12,723 nucleotides of DNA from Thermoplasmata archaeon (GTDB lineage Archaea; Thermoplasmatota; E2; UBA202; DSCA01): NCBI GenBank assembly GCA_021159125.1, contig JAGGSL010000051.1, forward strand, positions 1-12,723. Direction: 5' to 3'. Positions 7,431 through 12,723 of this stretch are shown here, piece after piece. The notes beneath the pieces are model-generated. The model had not been told where the DNA came from. It did not search any database and saw only the letters and a list, made by a program, of their open reading frames with translations. How positions within the stretch are numbered: position 1 is the first letter of the stretch; every line of letters starts with the position of its first letter. The translations under genes and the position numbers were made by a program.

Positions 7431-9306
7431 GGTTCACAACCTCCTTTGCATGTGCTTTTATGAATTCCTTTCTGGGTTCCACGTCTTCTCCCATCAGAAT
7501 GGTGAAAAGCTCGTCTGCCCTCACCGCATCATCGACTGTAACTCTCTTCAATACTCTCTTCTCAGGGTCCATTGTCGTTTCCCATAACTGCTCGGGGTTC
7601 ATCTCGCCAAGACCTTTGTAACGCTGGATGGTGGAATTATCGCCTGCCAGTCTGTCCTTCTCCTCATCGGAATAGGCATACATAATGCTCTTCCCCTTCT
7701 TTATGCGGTAAAGGGGCGGCTGCGCGATGTAAACAAATCCGTTATCGATAAGAGGGCGCATGTAACGGAAAAAGAAAGTGAGGAGCAGCGTTCTTATATG
7801 GGCGCCGTCAACATCAGCATCTGTCATTATGACAATTTTATGATAATTTGCCTTGTTTATGTCGAACTCGTCGCCTATGCCGGTGCCTATGGTTGTGATT
7901 ATCGCCTTTATCTCATTATTTTCCAGAACTTTGTCGAATCTCGCTTTTTCCACATTCAGTATTTTCCCCTTCAGCGGCAAAATTGCCTGGAATTCCCTTG
8001 CCCTCCCCTGCTTTGCGGAGCCACCTGCAGAGTCACCCTCCACAAGGAAAAGCTCGCACTCGGCAGGATTGGTGGAGGAGCAGTCAGCAAGTTTGCCGGG
8101 CAGTGCCGATGACTCCAGATAACTTTTCCTCCTGGTCAGCTCCCTGGCTTTGCGGGCTGCCTCCCGCGCCCTCGCCGCCTCCAGCGCCTTTCCTATTATC
8201 AACTTTGCGATTGACGGGTTTTCTTCCAGAAACATCGAAAGCTTTTCGTTTACTATTGTCTCAACTATGCCCTTTATCTCGGAATTTCCAAGGCGCGTTT
8301 TTGTCTGTCCTTCAAATTGCGGCTCCGGGATTTTGCAGGATATTATGGCTGTCAGACTTTCCCTCACATCCTCTCCGCTCAGCGTGCGGGCATTATTTTC
8401 CTTGAATATGTTTTTTCTGGCATAATCATTAAGCGTTCTGGTAAGGGCTGATTTGAATCCTGAAAGATGGGTGCCTCCTTCATGAGTATTTATGTTATTG
8501 ACAAACGAGAATATCTTTTCCGCATAGCTCTCGGTATACTGCATCGCAACTTCAACCGTCACGTCCTCCTTCTCCCCTTCCATGTATATCACTTCCTCGT
8601 GAAGGGGTTTTGTATTCCTGTTTATATGGCGTACAAATTCTGCGATTCCTCCTTCGTACTGATAAACTTCTTTTTCGCCGCTATTTTCATCAAAAAATGT
8701 TATTTTCAAATTTTTGTTGAGAAATGCTATCTCCTGCAGCCTTTTTTTCAGATGGTTTTTATCTATGCTTATATCCTTAAATATTTCCTTATCCGGGAGA
8801 AATGTGACTTTTGTTCCTGTCGTATCCGCTTTGCCTATTTCCTTCAGGGGTGTTGCTGTCTTTCCCCTCTCATACCTCTGGAAATATCTTTTTCCGTTCC
8901 TTCTTATCTCGACCTCAAGCCATTCGGAAAGGGCATTCACAACAGATACGCCCACCCCATGCAACCCCCCGGATACTTTATACGCTCCTTTATCGAATTT
9001 GCCGCCTGCATGGAGCTTTGTCATCACCACCTCCACGCCAGGAATTCCATACTCCTTGTGAATTTCAACTGGAATGCCTCTGCCGTTGTCATCTACGGTT
9101 ATACTCCCATCTTTGTTTATGCTTACCGAAATGCTGTCGCAATAGCCTGATAATGATTCATCTACCGAGTTATCTATAACTTCTTCTACAAGATGATGAA
9201 CTCCCCGCTCATCTGTAGAGCCTATGTACATGGCTGGCCTTATCCTTACACCCTCCAGGCCCTCCAGTACTCTTATCTTGTCTATTTCATAATCGCCATC
9301 AGCCAT
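7420..9306 (-). CDS. gyrB: DNA gyrase subunit B (628 aa)
   Basis: ATPase subunit of gyrase. The GHKL fold is shown by EEVIDNSVDE (41-50, with general base E42 and Mg-binding N46), DDNGRGIP (72-79), GGLHGVG (113-119) and the transducer lysine in GQTKTRLGN (K336). The TOPRIM domain has EGDSAGGSAKQGR (423-435) and DADVDGAHIRTLL (496-508), whose acidic residues bind the catalytic magnesium ions. QRYKGLGEMN (561-570) is the usual C-terminal signature. At 628 residues it is the short form, without the roughly 170-residue insert of E. coli GyrB. R136, the aminocoumarin-contact arginine in E. coli, appears kept. The ATG at 9304-9306 is preceded by AGGTGG at a 7-base spacing. gyrB lies 50 bp after the zinc-ribbon gene and overlaps gyrA, so the three probably share one mRNA. 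Confidence 0.97.
   Translation of the reverse strand: MADGDYEIDKIRVLEGLEGVRIRPAMYIGSTDERGVHHLVEEVIDNSVDESLSGYCDSISVSINKDGSITVDDNGRGIPVEIHKEYGIPGVEVVMTKLHAGGKFDKGAYKVSGGLHGVGVSVVNALSEWLEVEIRRNGKRYFQRYERGKTATPLKEIGKADTTGTKVTFLPDKEIFKDISIDKNHLKKRLQEIAFLNKNLKITFFDENSGEKEVYQYEGGIAEFVRHINRNTKPLHEEVIYMEGEKEDVTVEVAMQYTESYAEKIFSFVNNINTHEGGTHLSGFKSALTRTLNDYARKNIFKENNARTLSGEDVRESLTAIISCKIPEPQFEGQTKTRLGNSEIKGIVETIVNEKLSMFLEENPSIAKLIIGKALEAARAREAARKARELTRRKSYLESSALPGKLADCSSTNPAECELFLVEGDSAGGSAKQGRAREFQAILPLKGKILNVEKARFDKVLENNEIKAIITTIGTGIGDEFDINKANYHKIVIMTDADVDGAHIRTLLLTFFFRYMRPLIDNGFVYIAQPPLYRIKKGKSIMYAYSDEEKDRLAGDNSTIQRYKGLGEMNPEQLWETTMDPEKRVLKRVTVDDAVRADELFTILMGEDVEPRKEFIKAHAKEVVNLDI
7439..7444 (-). 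promoter_or_regulatory. Shine-Dalgarno site setting the gyrA TTG start
   Basis: On the minus strand GGAGGT, within GCAAAGGAGGT, matches the anti-SD of archaeal 16S rRNA and lies 8 bases before the TTG at 7430. It falls inside the last codons of gyrB. This spacing, and the in-frame stop just upstream, make the TTG the best start. Confidence 0.8.
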
Positions 9307-9313
9307 TTACATT

Positions 9314-9319
9314 CCACCT
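9314..9319 (-). promoter_or_regulatory. Shine-Dalgarno site of gyrB
   Basis: AGGTGG on the minus strand lies 7 bases before the gyrB ATG. The presence of a good SD here, unlike at the first genes in this window, supports gyrB being read from an upstream promoter as an internal operon gene. Confidence 0.7.
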
Positions 9320-9346
9320 GTGATAATCAATGAATTAGTTTTGCAC

Positions 9347-9358
9347 GAACTGCAGTTC
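9347..9358. repeat. Perfect 12-bp palindrome upstream of gyrB
   Basis: GAACTGCAGTTC is a perfect palindrome that overlaps the stop codon of the zinc-ribbon gene and lies about 40 bp before gyrB. It could be a regulator binding site or chance; as RNA it would form only a 4-bp stem with a 4-base loop. Confidence 0.4.
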
Positions 9359-9638
9359 ATCTACTGAAAAGGCCACCGCCGCTATTTTCCTCATCATGCT
9401 CATGCTTCAACGTTCCTGCTTCCATTTTATTCCAGCAGTCCTCACAGTAGAGATTGCCGCAGAGCGGGCACTCATATACCATGCCCTTGTAAGATGGGTC
9501 GAGCATATTCCGCCCACATGCTTTGCATGACGCCTCTTCCTTATATTTTTCTCTGCAAGTAGGGCAAACCTGAACATCCGGAGTGAGAATATTTCTTATT
9601 TTCTCTCTCGTGATTTCATCTATTTCGCTTTCCATCAT
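9357..9638 (-). CDS. Small double zinc-ribbon protein (93 aa), first gene of the gyrase operon
   Basis: The product starts MMESEIDEITREKIRNIL and carries eight cysteines in four CxxC pairs: CPTC (25-28) and CKAC (38-41), then CPLC (57-60) and CEDC (65-68). Spacing C-x2-C-x9-C-x2-C and C-x2-C-x4-C-x2-C suggests two zinc-binding ribbons rather than a RING cross-brace. A tail rich in H, E and D (KHEHDEEN, 78-85) ends in GGGLFSR. There is no signal or membrane segment, so it is probably cytosolic, binding nucleic acid or protein. I do not recognise a named family. I chose the ATG at 9636-9638 because a TATA box lies 30 bp upstream; a longer reading from a TTG at 9695 would place that box inside the gene. 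The stop is 50 bp before gyrB on the same strand, so co-transcription with gyrase is likely. Confidence 0.75.
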   Translation of the reverse strand: MMESEIDEITREKIRNILTPDVQVCPTCREKYKEEASCKACGRNMLDPSYKGMVYECPLCGNLYCEDCWNKMEAGTLKHEHDEENSGGGLFSR

Positions 9639-9664
9639 ATCACTCAATTTGTAAAAGTCTGTAG

Positions 9665-9678
9665 CATATAAACGTTTT
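9665..9678 (-). promoter_or_regulatory. Promoter of the zinc-ribbon/gyrB/gyrA operon
   Basis: The minus strand reads AAAACGTTTATATG, a good archaeal TATA box (TTTATAT, 9666-9672) with AAAACG directly upstream where the TFB recognition element lies. The predicted start near 9641 leaves a leader of only a few bases before the ATG at 9638. The same AAAACGTTT arrangement is seen at the promoter near 12641. Confidence 0.6.
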
Positions 9679-9710
9679 CTTTTTGCAGCCTGCAAATCAT
9701 GCAGACCAGC

Positions 9711-9720
9711 AATTTATATA
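9711..9720 (+). promoter_or_regulatory. TATA box of the CBS/antiporter operon
   Basis: AATTTATATA is centred 26 bp before the GTG at 9743, ideal for a leaderless transcript starting at the GTG. It is divergent from the gyrase-operon TATA box about 48 bp away. Confidence 0.6.
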
Positions 9721-9742
9721 TCCCCAAATTCGATTCAATTTC

Positions 9743-10207
9743 GTGGAGCTAAAACTGAAGGAAATACACGACAAAAAAATCAGGGATATACTGGATGAAA
9801 GGGCAAAGATAAATCTGCCCGTCATAGAAAAAGATGCAAGCATACAGTCCCTGCTTTCCATACTCGCCGCCCGCGACCATGTGTGGGCGGTAGATAAGAA
9901 AGGGAGCAGGAAAGTCGTGGGGGTTGTTACTGAAAAAGATATGCTGCGCCTGCTGGCACCTGCCCGCCTGCCCAAATATGTTTTCGGGAAAAAATACGGC
10001 GTTTCAATCGAGTATGGGACTGCTACCAAGACGGAAGACGTGATGTGCAAACAGCTGATAACATGCTCCCCTGATGACAACGTCGGCGATGCACTCCAGA
10101 AAATGGTAAATGCGGGGCTGAGAAGATTGCCCGTAATAGACGGCGATGAAATCGTGGGCGAGATCACGGCCCATTACATAATTCAGATACTTCTGGGGAA
10201 GAGATAA
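9743..10207 (+). CDS. Two-CBS-domain protein (154 aa), probable regulator of the downstream antiporter
   Basis: A tandem CBS pair (Bateman module) fills almost the whole protein. CBS1 spans about 11-71 and ends in GVVTEKDML (60-68), with the T-x-x-D pattern (T63, D66) that usually holds nucleotide ribose and phosphate. CBS2 spans about 98-152 and has RRLPVIDGDEIVGEIT (127-142); there the T is kept (T142) but the Asp position is Tyr (Y145), so that site may be altered. CBS pairs commonly bind AMP, ATP, SAM or related ligands and switch a partner protein. The start is inferred as GTG 9743 because the TATA box lies 26 bp upstream; an ATG at 9683 would put the TATA box inside the gene. The antiporter ATG follows the stop after one base, so the two are co-transcribed and possibly partners. 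Confidence 0.85.
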   Translation: MELKLKEIHDKKIRDILDERAKINLPVIEKDASIQSLLSILAARDHVWAVDKKGSRKVVGVVTEKDMLRLLAPARLPKYVFGKKYGVSIEYGTATKTEDVMCKQLITCSPDDNVGDALQKMVNAGLRRLPVIDGDEIVGEITAHYIIQILLGKR

Positions 10208-10208
10208 A

Positions 10209-11399
10209 ATGTTCGACCTTAAACTGCTTCTGCTGGAGCTCGGGTTAGCGCTCATACTTGCAAGATTGCTGGGATATGCATTTGACAGGGCGAAGCAGCC
10301 CGCCGTCATAGGGGAGATACTGGCAGGAATTATACTGGGCCCCTTCGTAATGGGCAATCTGTTCGGATTTGACATCCTTTCCCCTTCAATAAATTCATCA
10401 GTTGAAGCGATAGCCTACATAGGAATAGTCCTTCTTCTTTTCCTCTCAGGCATAGAAACAGGAATTGGCGAGTTGAAAAACAGCGGGAAGAAAGGGCTGA
10501 TAACATCTGCCTTTGATGTCGGCATTGCATTTCTTTTCGGCTATATTGTCGGAGGAATGATGGGCTATGATTTTATTCACAGAATTGCAATAGGAAACAT
10601 ATTTTCGGCAACGAGCGTGGGCATAACCGTCCGCACATTAATGGAAATGGATGCGCTCCACACAAATGTGGGCAATCTCATATTGACGGTGGCTGTTCTT
10701 GACGACATACTCGGCATAGTTGTTCTTTCCGTCACTCTCGGAAAAGGTTCTGTGGAAATGCTGCTACTGAAAGTATTGATTTTCTTTGCGATTTTTATTG
10801 TCATTCTATACGGCTTATATAAATTCCAGAAAGCAAAAATAAAGGCAAACATACCTCGCTTTGTTCTCACATCTGCGCTTGCCTTCTGCTTCATATTTTC
10901 CGCTCTGGCGATGAGCTTGGGGCTTGCTGCAATAACAGGCTCGTTTTTTGCTGGCTTGCTTTTAAGCGTGATTCCTCAGCGGAGAAGGATAACAGAATTT
11001 TTGCATCAGGTGGGAGATGTTTTCTTCATTCCCCTCTTCTTTGTATGGGTTGGCGCCTCATTTGATTTCTCAGCCATCCACGGGCTCGGAACTCTGATTC
11101 TTTACTTCATACCCATGGCCCTGCTCGGAAAAATCATAGGCTGCAGCATCGGGGCGAAAATAACAGGATTTAACAACAGGGATGCTCTTGCTGTCGGCGT
11201 GGGCATGATGCCGAGAATGGAGGTTGCCCTCATTGTTGCAACCACAGAGATGTCAATGGGCATATTCGCAGGCGCGATGGCTCACCAGATTCTTGCCTCA
11301 ACAATACTTCTAGTAATAATATCATCCCTGATAACGCCCTTTGCCCTCAAACTTGTTTACAAACCGCCAGCAAAAGAAAGTAATGCAACAAATGCCTGA
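10209..11399 (+). CDS. CPA2-family cation/proton antiporter (396 aa)
   Basis: An integral membrane protein with about 12-13 hydrophobic segments between residues 5 and 383. Family hallmarks are KQPAVIGEILAGIILGP (29-45), FLSGIETG (78-85), SATSVGITV (133-141), the paired acids AVLDDILGI (162-170; D165, D166) and GVGMMPRMEVALIVA (330-344; R336). The DD pair matches the ion-binding Asp-Asp of NapA-type Na+/H+ antiporters, which are electrogenic; Kef-type K+ systems usually have QD there. The ion is still an inference. The protein ends soon after the last membrane segment in a short polar tail, with no RCK/KTN or other soluble domain, so gating could come from the separate CBS protein encoded one base upstream. 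No clear SD precedes the ATG, so translation may be coupled to the CBS gene. Confidence 0.9.
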   Translation: MFDLKLLLLELGLALILARLLGYAFDRAKQPAVIGEILAGIILGPFVMGNLFGFDILSPSINSSVEAIAYIGIVLLLFLSGIETGIGELKNSGKKGLITSAFDVGIAFLFGYIVGGMMGYDFIHRIAIGNIFSATSVGITVRTLMEMDALHTNVGNLILTVAVLDDILGIVVLSVTLGKGSVEMLLLKVLIFFAIFIVILYGLYKFQKAKIKANIPRFVLTSALAFCFIFSALAMSLGLAAITGSFFAGLLLSVIPQRRRITEFLHQVGDVFFIPLFFVWVGASFDFSAIHGLGTLILYFIPMALLGKIIGCSIGAKITGFNNRDALAVGVGMMPRMEVALIVATTEMSMGIFAGAMAHQILASTILLVIISSLITPFALKLVYKPPAKESNATNA

Positions 11400-11423
11400 T
11401 TGCCTTCTGCAATACTATTTTTT
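11399..11423 (+). terminator. Small hairpin plus T6 after the antiporter gene
   Basis: ATTGC (11399-11403) and GCAAT (11409-11413) can pair around a 5-base loop, and six Ts follow at 11418-11423. The stem is short, but the T run directly after the stop is a plausible archaeal terminator for the CBS/antiporter operon. The remaining bases to 11450 separate it from the convergent gene and show nothing else. Confidence 0.45.
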
Positions 11424-11450
11424 ATGTACGCCGGCAATGCCAGTCCTGTC

Positions 11451-12608
11451 CTACAGCTGCCCCTCAATTTTCTCCGTAACCCCCATCCACACGTCGCCGA
11501 ACAGCTCGTCTTCCAGCAGCACGTTTATGAATTTTTTCGGCGGAACGCATGCCTCCGGCGCCTTGACGCCTGGCGACTTTATTGTACCGTCTGCTATCAT
11601 CTCGGCGCCTATCGCCACAGGAGTGGCTGTCCCTTCGCGCATGTGAGAGGTGCCTGCAAATGTATACACTTTGGGCTGTGAGTTATGCTCTCCTTTCACT
11701 TCCACCATTACGGCCCCGCCTTCGGGCGCCTTGTATCCCATGGCACCTATCTGTTTCTGCATTGAAGGTATGAAAGAAGCCATAAAATCAAGTGGCGCCA
11801 CCTCATTGCCTTTAACGTTTATGGGTTTTTCAGAGAGGAGGCCAAGAGAATGAACCTGCAGTAGAACGTCGCGGAACTCTGACGGGAAAAATGTGCCCTT
11901 GCAGCATACATTCTTCACTCCCTCAATATAACGCGGCAGCGTGACCGTTTCCGGATGGCCGAAGTAGTATACCTTCGCTCCCCCAAACGGCTCCGGGAAT
12001 TTTGCGTATTCCTCGCCGTCAACCAGCCCTTTTGCTTTACGATGGGTACCGTCCTTATATATCGGAATATCTCCGAGCCAGCAATGAAGCATGTGGTAAG
12101 GGATGGCTCCCCCCGCCGCCTCCTCTATGCCCCTGGTGACATATATCTTTATTTCTTCAACAGATGTAAGCATGCTCGATGCATATGCTGCAATGACATT
12201 TGTTATTCCGGGGCTCGCACCAAGGCCGACAATGCACGTAACGCCCGCATCAGCCGCCTTAGCATCAAAGTCATCTATGAGCTTTTCAGTTGCATCGTAA
12301 TCATCGCATATGTCGACATAATCCACGCTATTTTCTATGGCTGTTTCAAGAATGCGGGGCGCAAATTTGTAGAAAGGGCCGATGCAGTTCACGACAACAT
12401 CTGCACCTTTGATTACCCTCGAAAGGTCTTCCTTGTCGGTGGCATCCACCTTCGTATAGCCCAGCTTTTCGCTCTTCTCGCTTATCTTCCTTGCCCTCTC
12501 CCCATCAATGTCGGCAACCATAATTTCTGAAAAAATGCTCGATTTCGAAAGGCGCTCGACAGCATAACTTCCCATTACTCCTGCTCCTCCCAATACAACA
12601 GCTTTCAT
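11451..12608 (-). CDS. Saccharopine dehydrogenase family NAD(P)-dependent oxidoreductase (385 aa)
   Basis: The N-terminal Rossmann fold begins at once: MKAVVLGGAGVMGSYAVERL, with the dinucleotide loop at 7-13 (GGAGVMG). VADIDGERA (31-39) places D33 at the end of the second strand, which often, though not always, favours NAD over NADP. VVVNCIGPFY (71-80) and YVDICDDYDA (97-106) are family signatures. GLGASPGITN (128-137) leads into the substrate domain, which ends with MREGTATPVAIGAEM (323-337) and PEACVPPKKFINVL (351-364). The family includes saccharopine, lysine and carboxynorspermidine dehydrogenases acting on amino-acid or polyamine imines. No lysine or polyamine genes are adjacent, so the substrate is unassigned. 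The ATG is complete, with a TATA box 32 bp upstream, and the gene converges on the antiporter with a 51-bp gap. Confidence 0.88.
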   Translation of the reverse strand: MKAVVLGGAGVMGSYAVERLSKSSIFSEIMVADIDGERARKISEKSEKLGYTKVDATDKEDLSRVIKGADVVVNCIGPFYKFAPRILETAIENSVDYVDICDDYDATEKLIDDFDAKAADAGVTCIVGLGASPGITNVIAAYASSMLTSVEEIKIYVTRGIEEAAGGAIPYHMLHCWLGDIPIYKDGTHRKAKGLVDGEEYAKFPEPFGGAKVYYFGHPETVTLPRYIEGVKNVCCKGTFFPSEFRDVLLQVHSLGLLSEKPINVKGNEVAPLDFMASFIPSMQKQIGAMGYKAPEGGAVMVEVKGEHNSQPKVYTFAGTSHMREGTATPVAIGAEMIADGTIKSPGVKAPEACVPPKKFINVLLEDELFGDVWMGVTEKIEGQL

Positions 12609-12635
12609 GATATCACAGTTTGTATTGAAGCGGGC

Positions 12636-12649
12636 GATAAAAACGTTTT
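12636..12649 (-). promoter_or_regulatory. TATA box for the saccharopine-dehydrogenase-family gene
   Basis: On the minus strand AAAACGTTTTTATC is a TATA-like box (TTTTTATC, 12636-12643) preceded by AAAACG, centred about 32 bp before the ATG at 12608. The expected leader is only a few bases and contains no SD. Confidence 0.5.
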
Positions 12650-12685
12650 GCCCTGAATTGCGGATATCGAGTGCGGAATAAAAAA

Positions 12686-12693
12686 TTTTATAA
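12686..12693 (+). promoter_or_regulatory. TATA box for a gene running off the right edge
   Basis: TTTTATAA is centred 23 bp before an ATG at 12713, the same leaderless geometry as other promoters here, and is divergent from the preceding minus-strand gene. Confidence 0.45.
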
Positions 12694-12712
12694 GCCCATT
12701 AACATTCATTAT

Positions 12713-12723
12713 ATGAGCGTTGG
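12713..12723 (+). CDS. Possible start of an unidentified gene, cut by window edge
   Basis: Only ATG AGC GTT GG is visible (Met-Ser-Val, then Gly or Trp not determined: GG plus an unseen base can only encode Gly, so Met-Ser-Val-Gly). The reason for calling it is the well-spaced TATA box 23 bp upstream and the divergent arrangement with the minus-strand gene. Nothing can be said about the product. Confidence 0.35.

Noticed and set aside
8467..9150. A 227-codon open frame on the plus strand, opposite gyrB
   Set aside because: It lies wholly antisense to a GyrB sequence with all motifs intact, its translation is rich in Cys, Phe and Tyr with no domain pattern, and no promoter or SD supports it.
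9639..9695. A TTG at 9695 as the start of the zinc-ribbon protein
   Set aside because: It would place the strong TATA box at 9666-9672 inside the gene, and the extra 19 residues show no domain. The ATG at 9638 fits the promoter spacing.
9683..9742. An ATG at 9683 as the start of the CBS protein
   Set aside because: It would place the TATA box at 9711-9720 inside the coding region and add 20 residues with no CBS similarity. The GTG at 9743 sits at leaderless spacing from that TATA box.
11430..11446. GC-rich GCCGGC region as a terminator hairpin for the minus-strand dehydrogenase gene
   Set aside because: Only very short pairings with almost no loop are possible, and there is no T run on the minus strand after it.
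1..12723. A defence island, mobile element, CRISPR array or toxin-antitoxin pair
   Set aside because: I saw no transposase, integrase, direct-repeat array, nuclease or helicase defence gene, and no tRNA or attachment-site duplication. Every long stretch is filled by housekeeping or metabolic genes.

Overview
This window looks like ordinary chromosomal DNA from a euryarchaeon. The evidence is a eukaryote-type sliding clamp (PCNA), TATA boxes about 23-35 bp upstream of nearly every first gene with little or no 5' leader, and Shine-Dalgarno (SD) sequences mainly in front of the gyrase genes inside an operon. A bacterial-type gyrB-gyrA pair fits the euryarchaeal lineages that acquired DNA gyrase from bacteria. 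Thermoplasmata or a relative is plausible, but the sequence alone does not prove it. Coding density is very high: no gene-free stretch exceeds about 135 bases. I see no rRNA, tRNA, CRISPR array, insertion sequence or prophage.

Layout. At the left edge (1-732, minus) is PCNA, complete except for its stop codon. It is divergent from a short FMN nitroreductase (801-1313, plus). Next is a 753-residue DUF3160-type lipoprotein (1393-3654, plus), which converges on a LarA-family nickel-pincer racemase homologue (3651-4904, minus); their stop codons overlap. A minus-strand operon follows, read from right to left: a 93-residue double zinc-ribbon protein (9357-9638), gyrB (7420-9306) and gyrA (5037-7430). 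gyrA starts at a TTG inside the end of gyrB. Divergent from this operon is a plus-strand pair: a two-CBS-domain protein (GTG start at 9743) and, one base later, a CPA2-type cation/proton antiporter (10209-11399). A saccharopine-dehydrogenase-family oxidoreductase (11451-12608, minus) converges on the antiporter. A leaderless gene probably starts at 12713 and runs off the right edge.

How the genes relate. PCNA and gyrase belong to DNA replication and topology. The zinc-ribbon gene heading the gyrase operon is the most suggestive uncharacterised neighbour. The CBS protein and antiporter look like a transporter with a separately encoded nucleotide-sensing partner. The nitroreductase, LarA homologue and saccharopine-dehydrogenase homologue are single metabolic genes whose substrates cannot be read from sequence.

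I find no clear defence or mobile system. The points most worth following are the zinc-ribbon/gyrase linkage, the CBS/antiporter pair, the DUF3160 lipoprotein, and an 8-base palindrome (AAACGTTT) that I found three times, always in promoter DNA.
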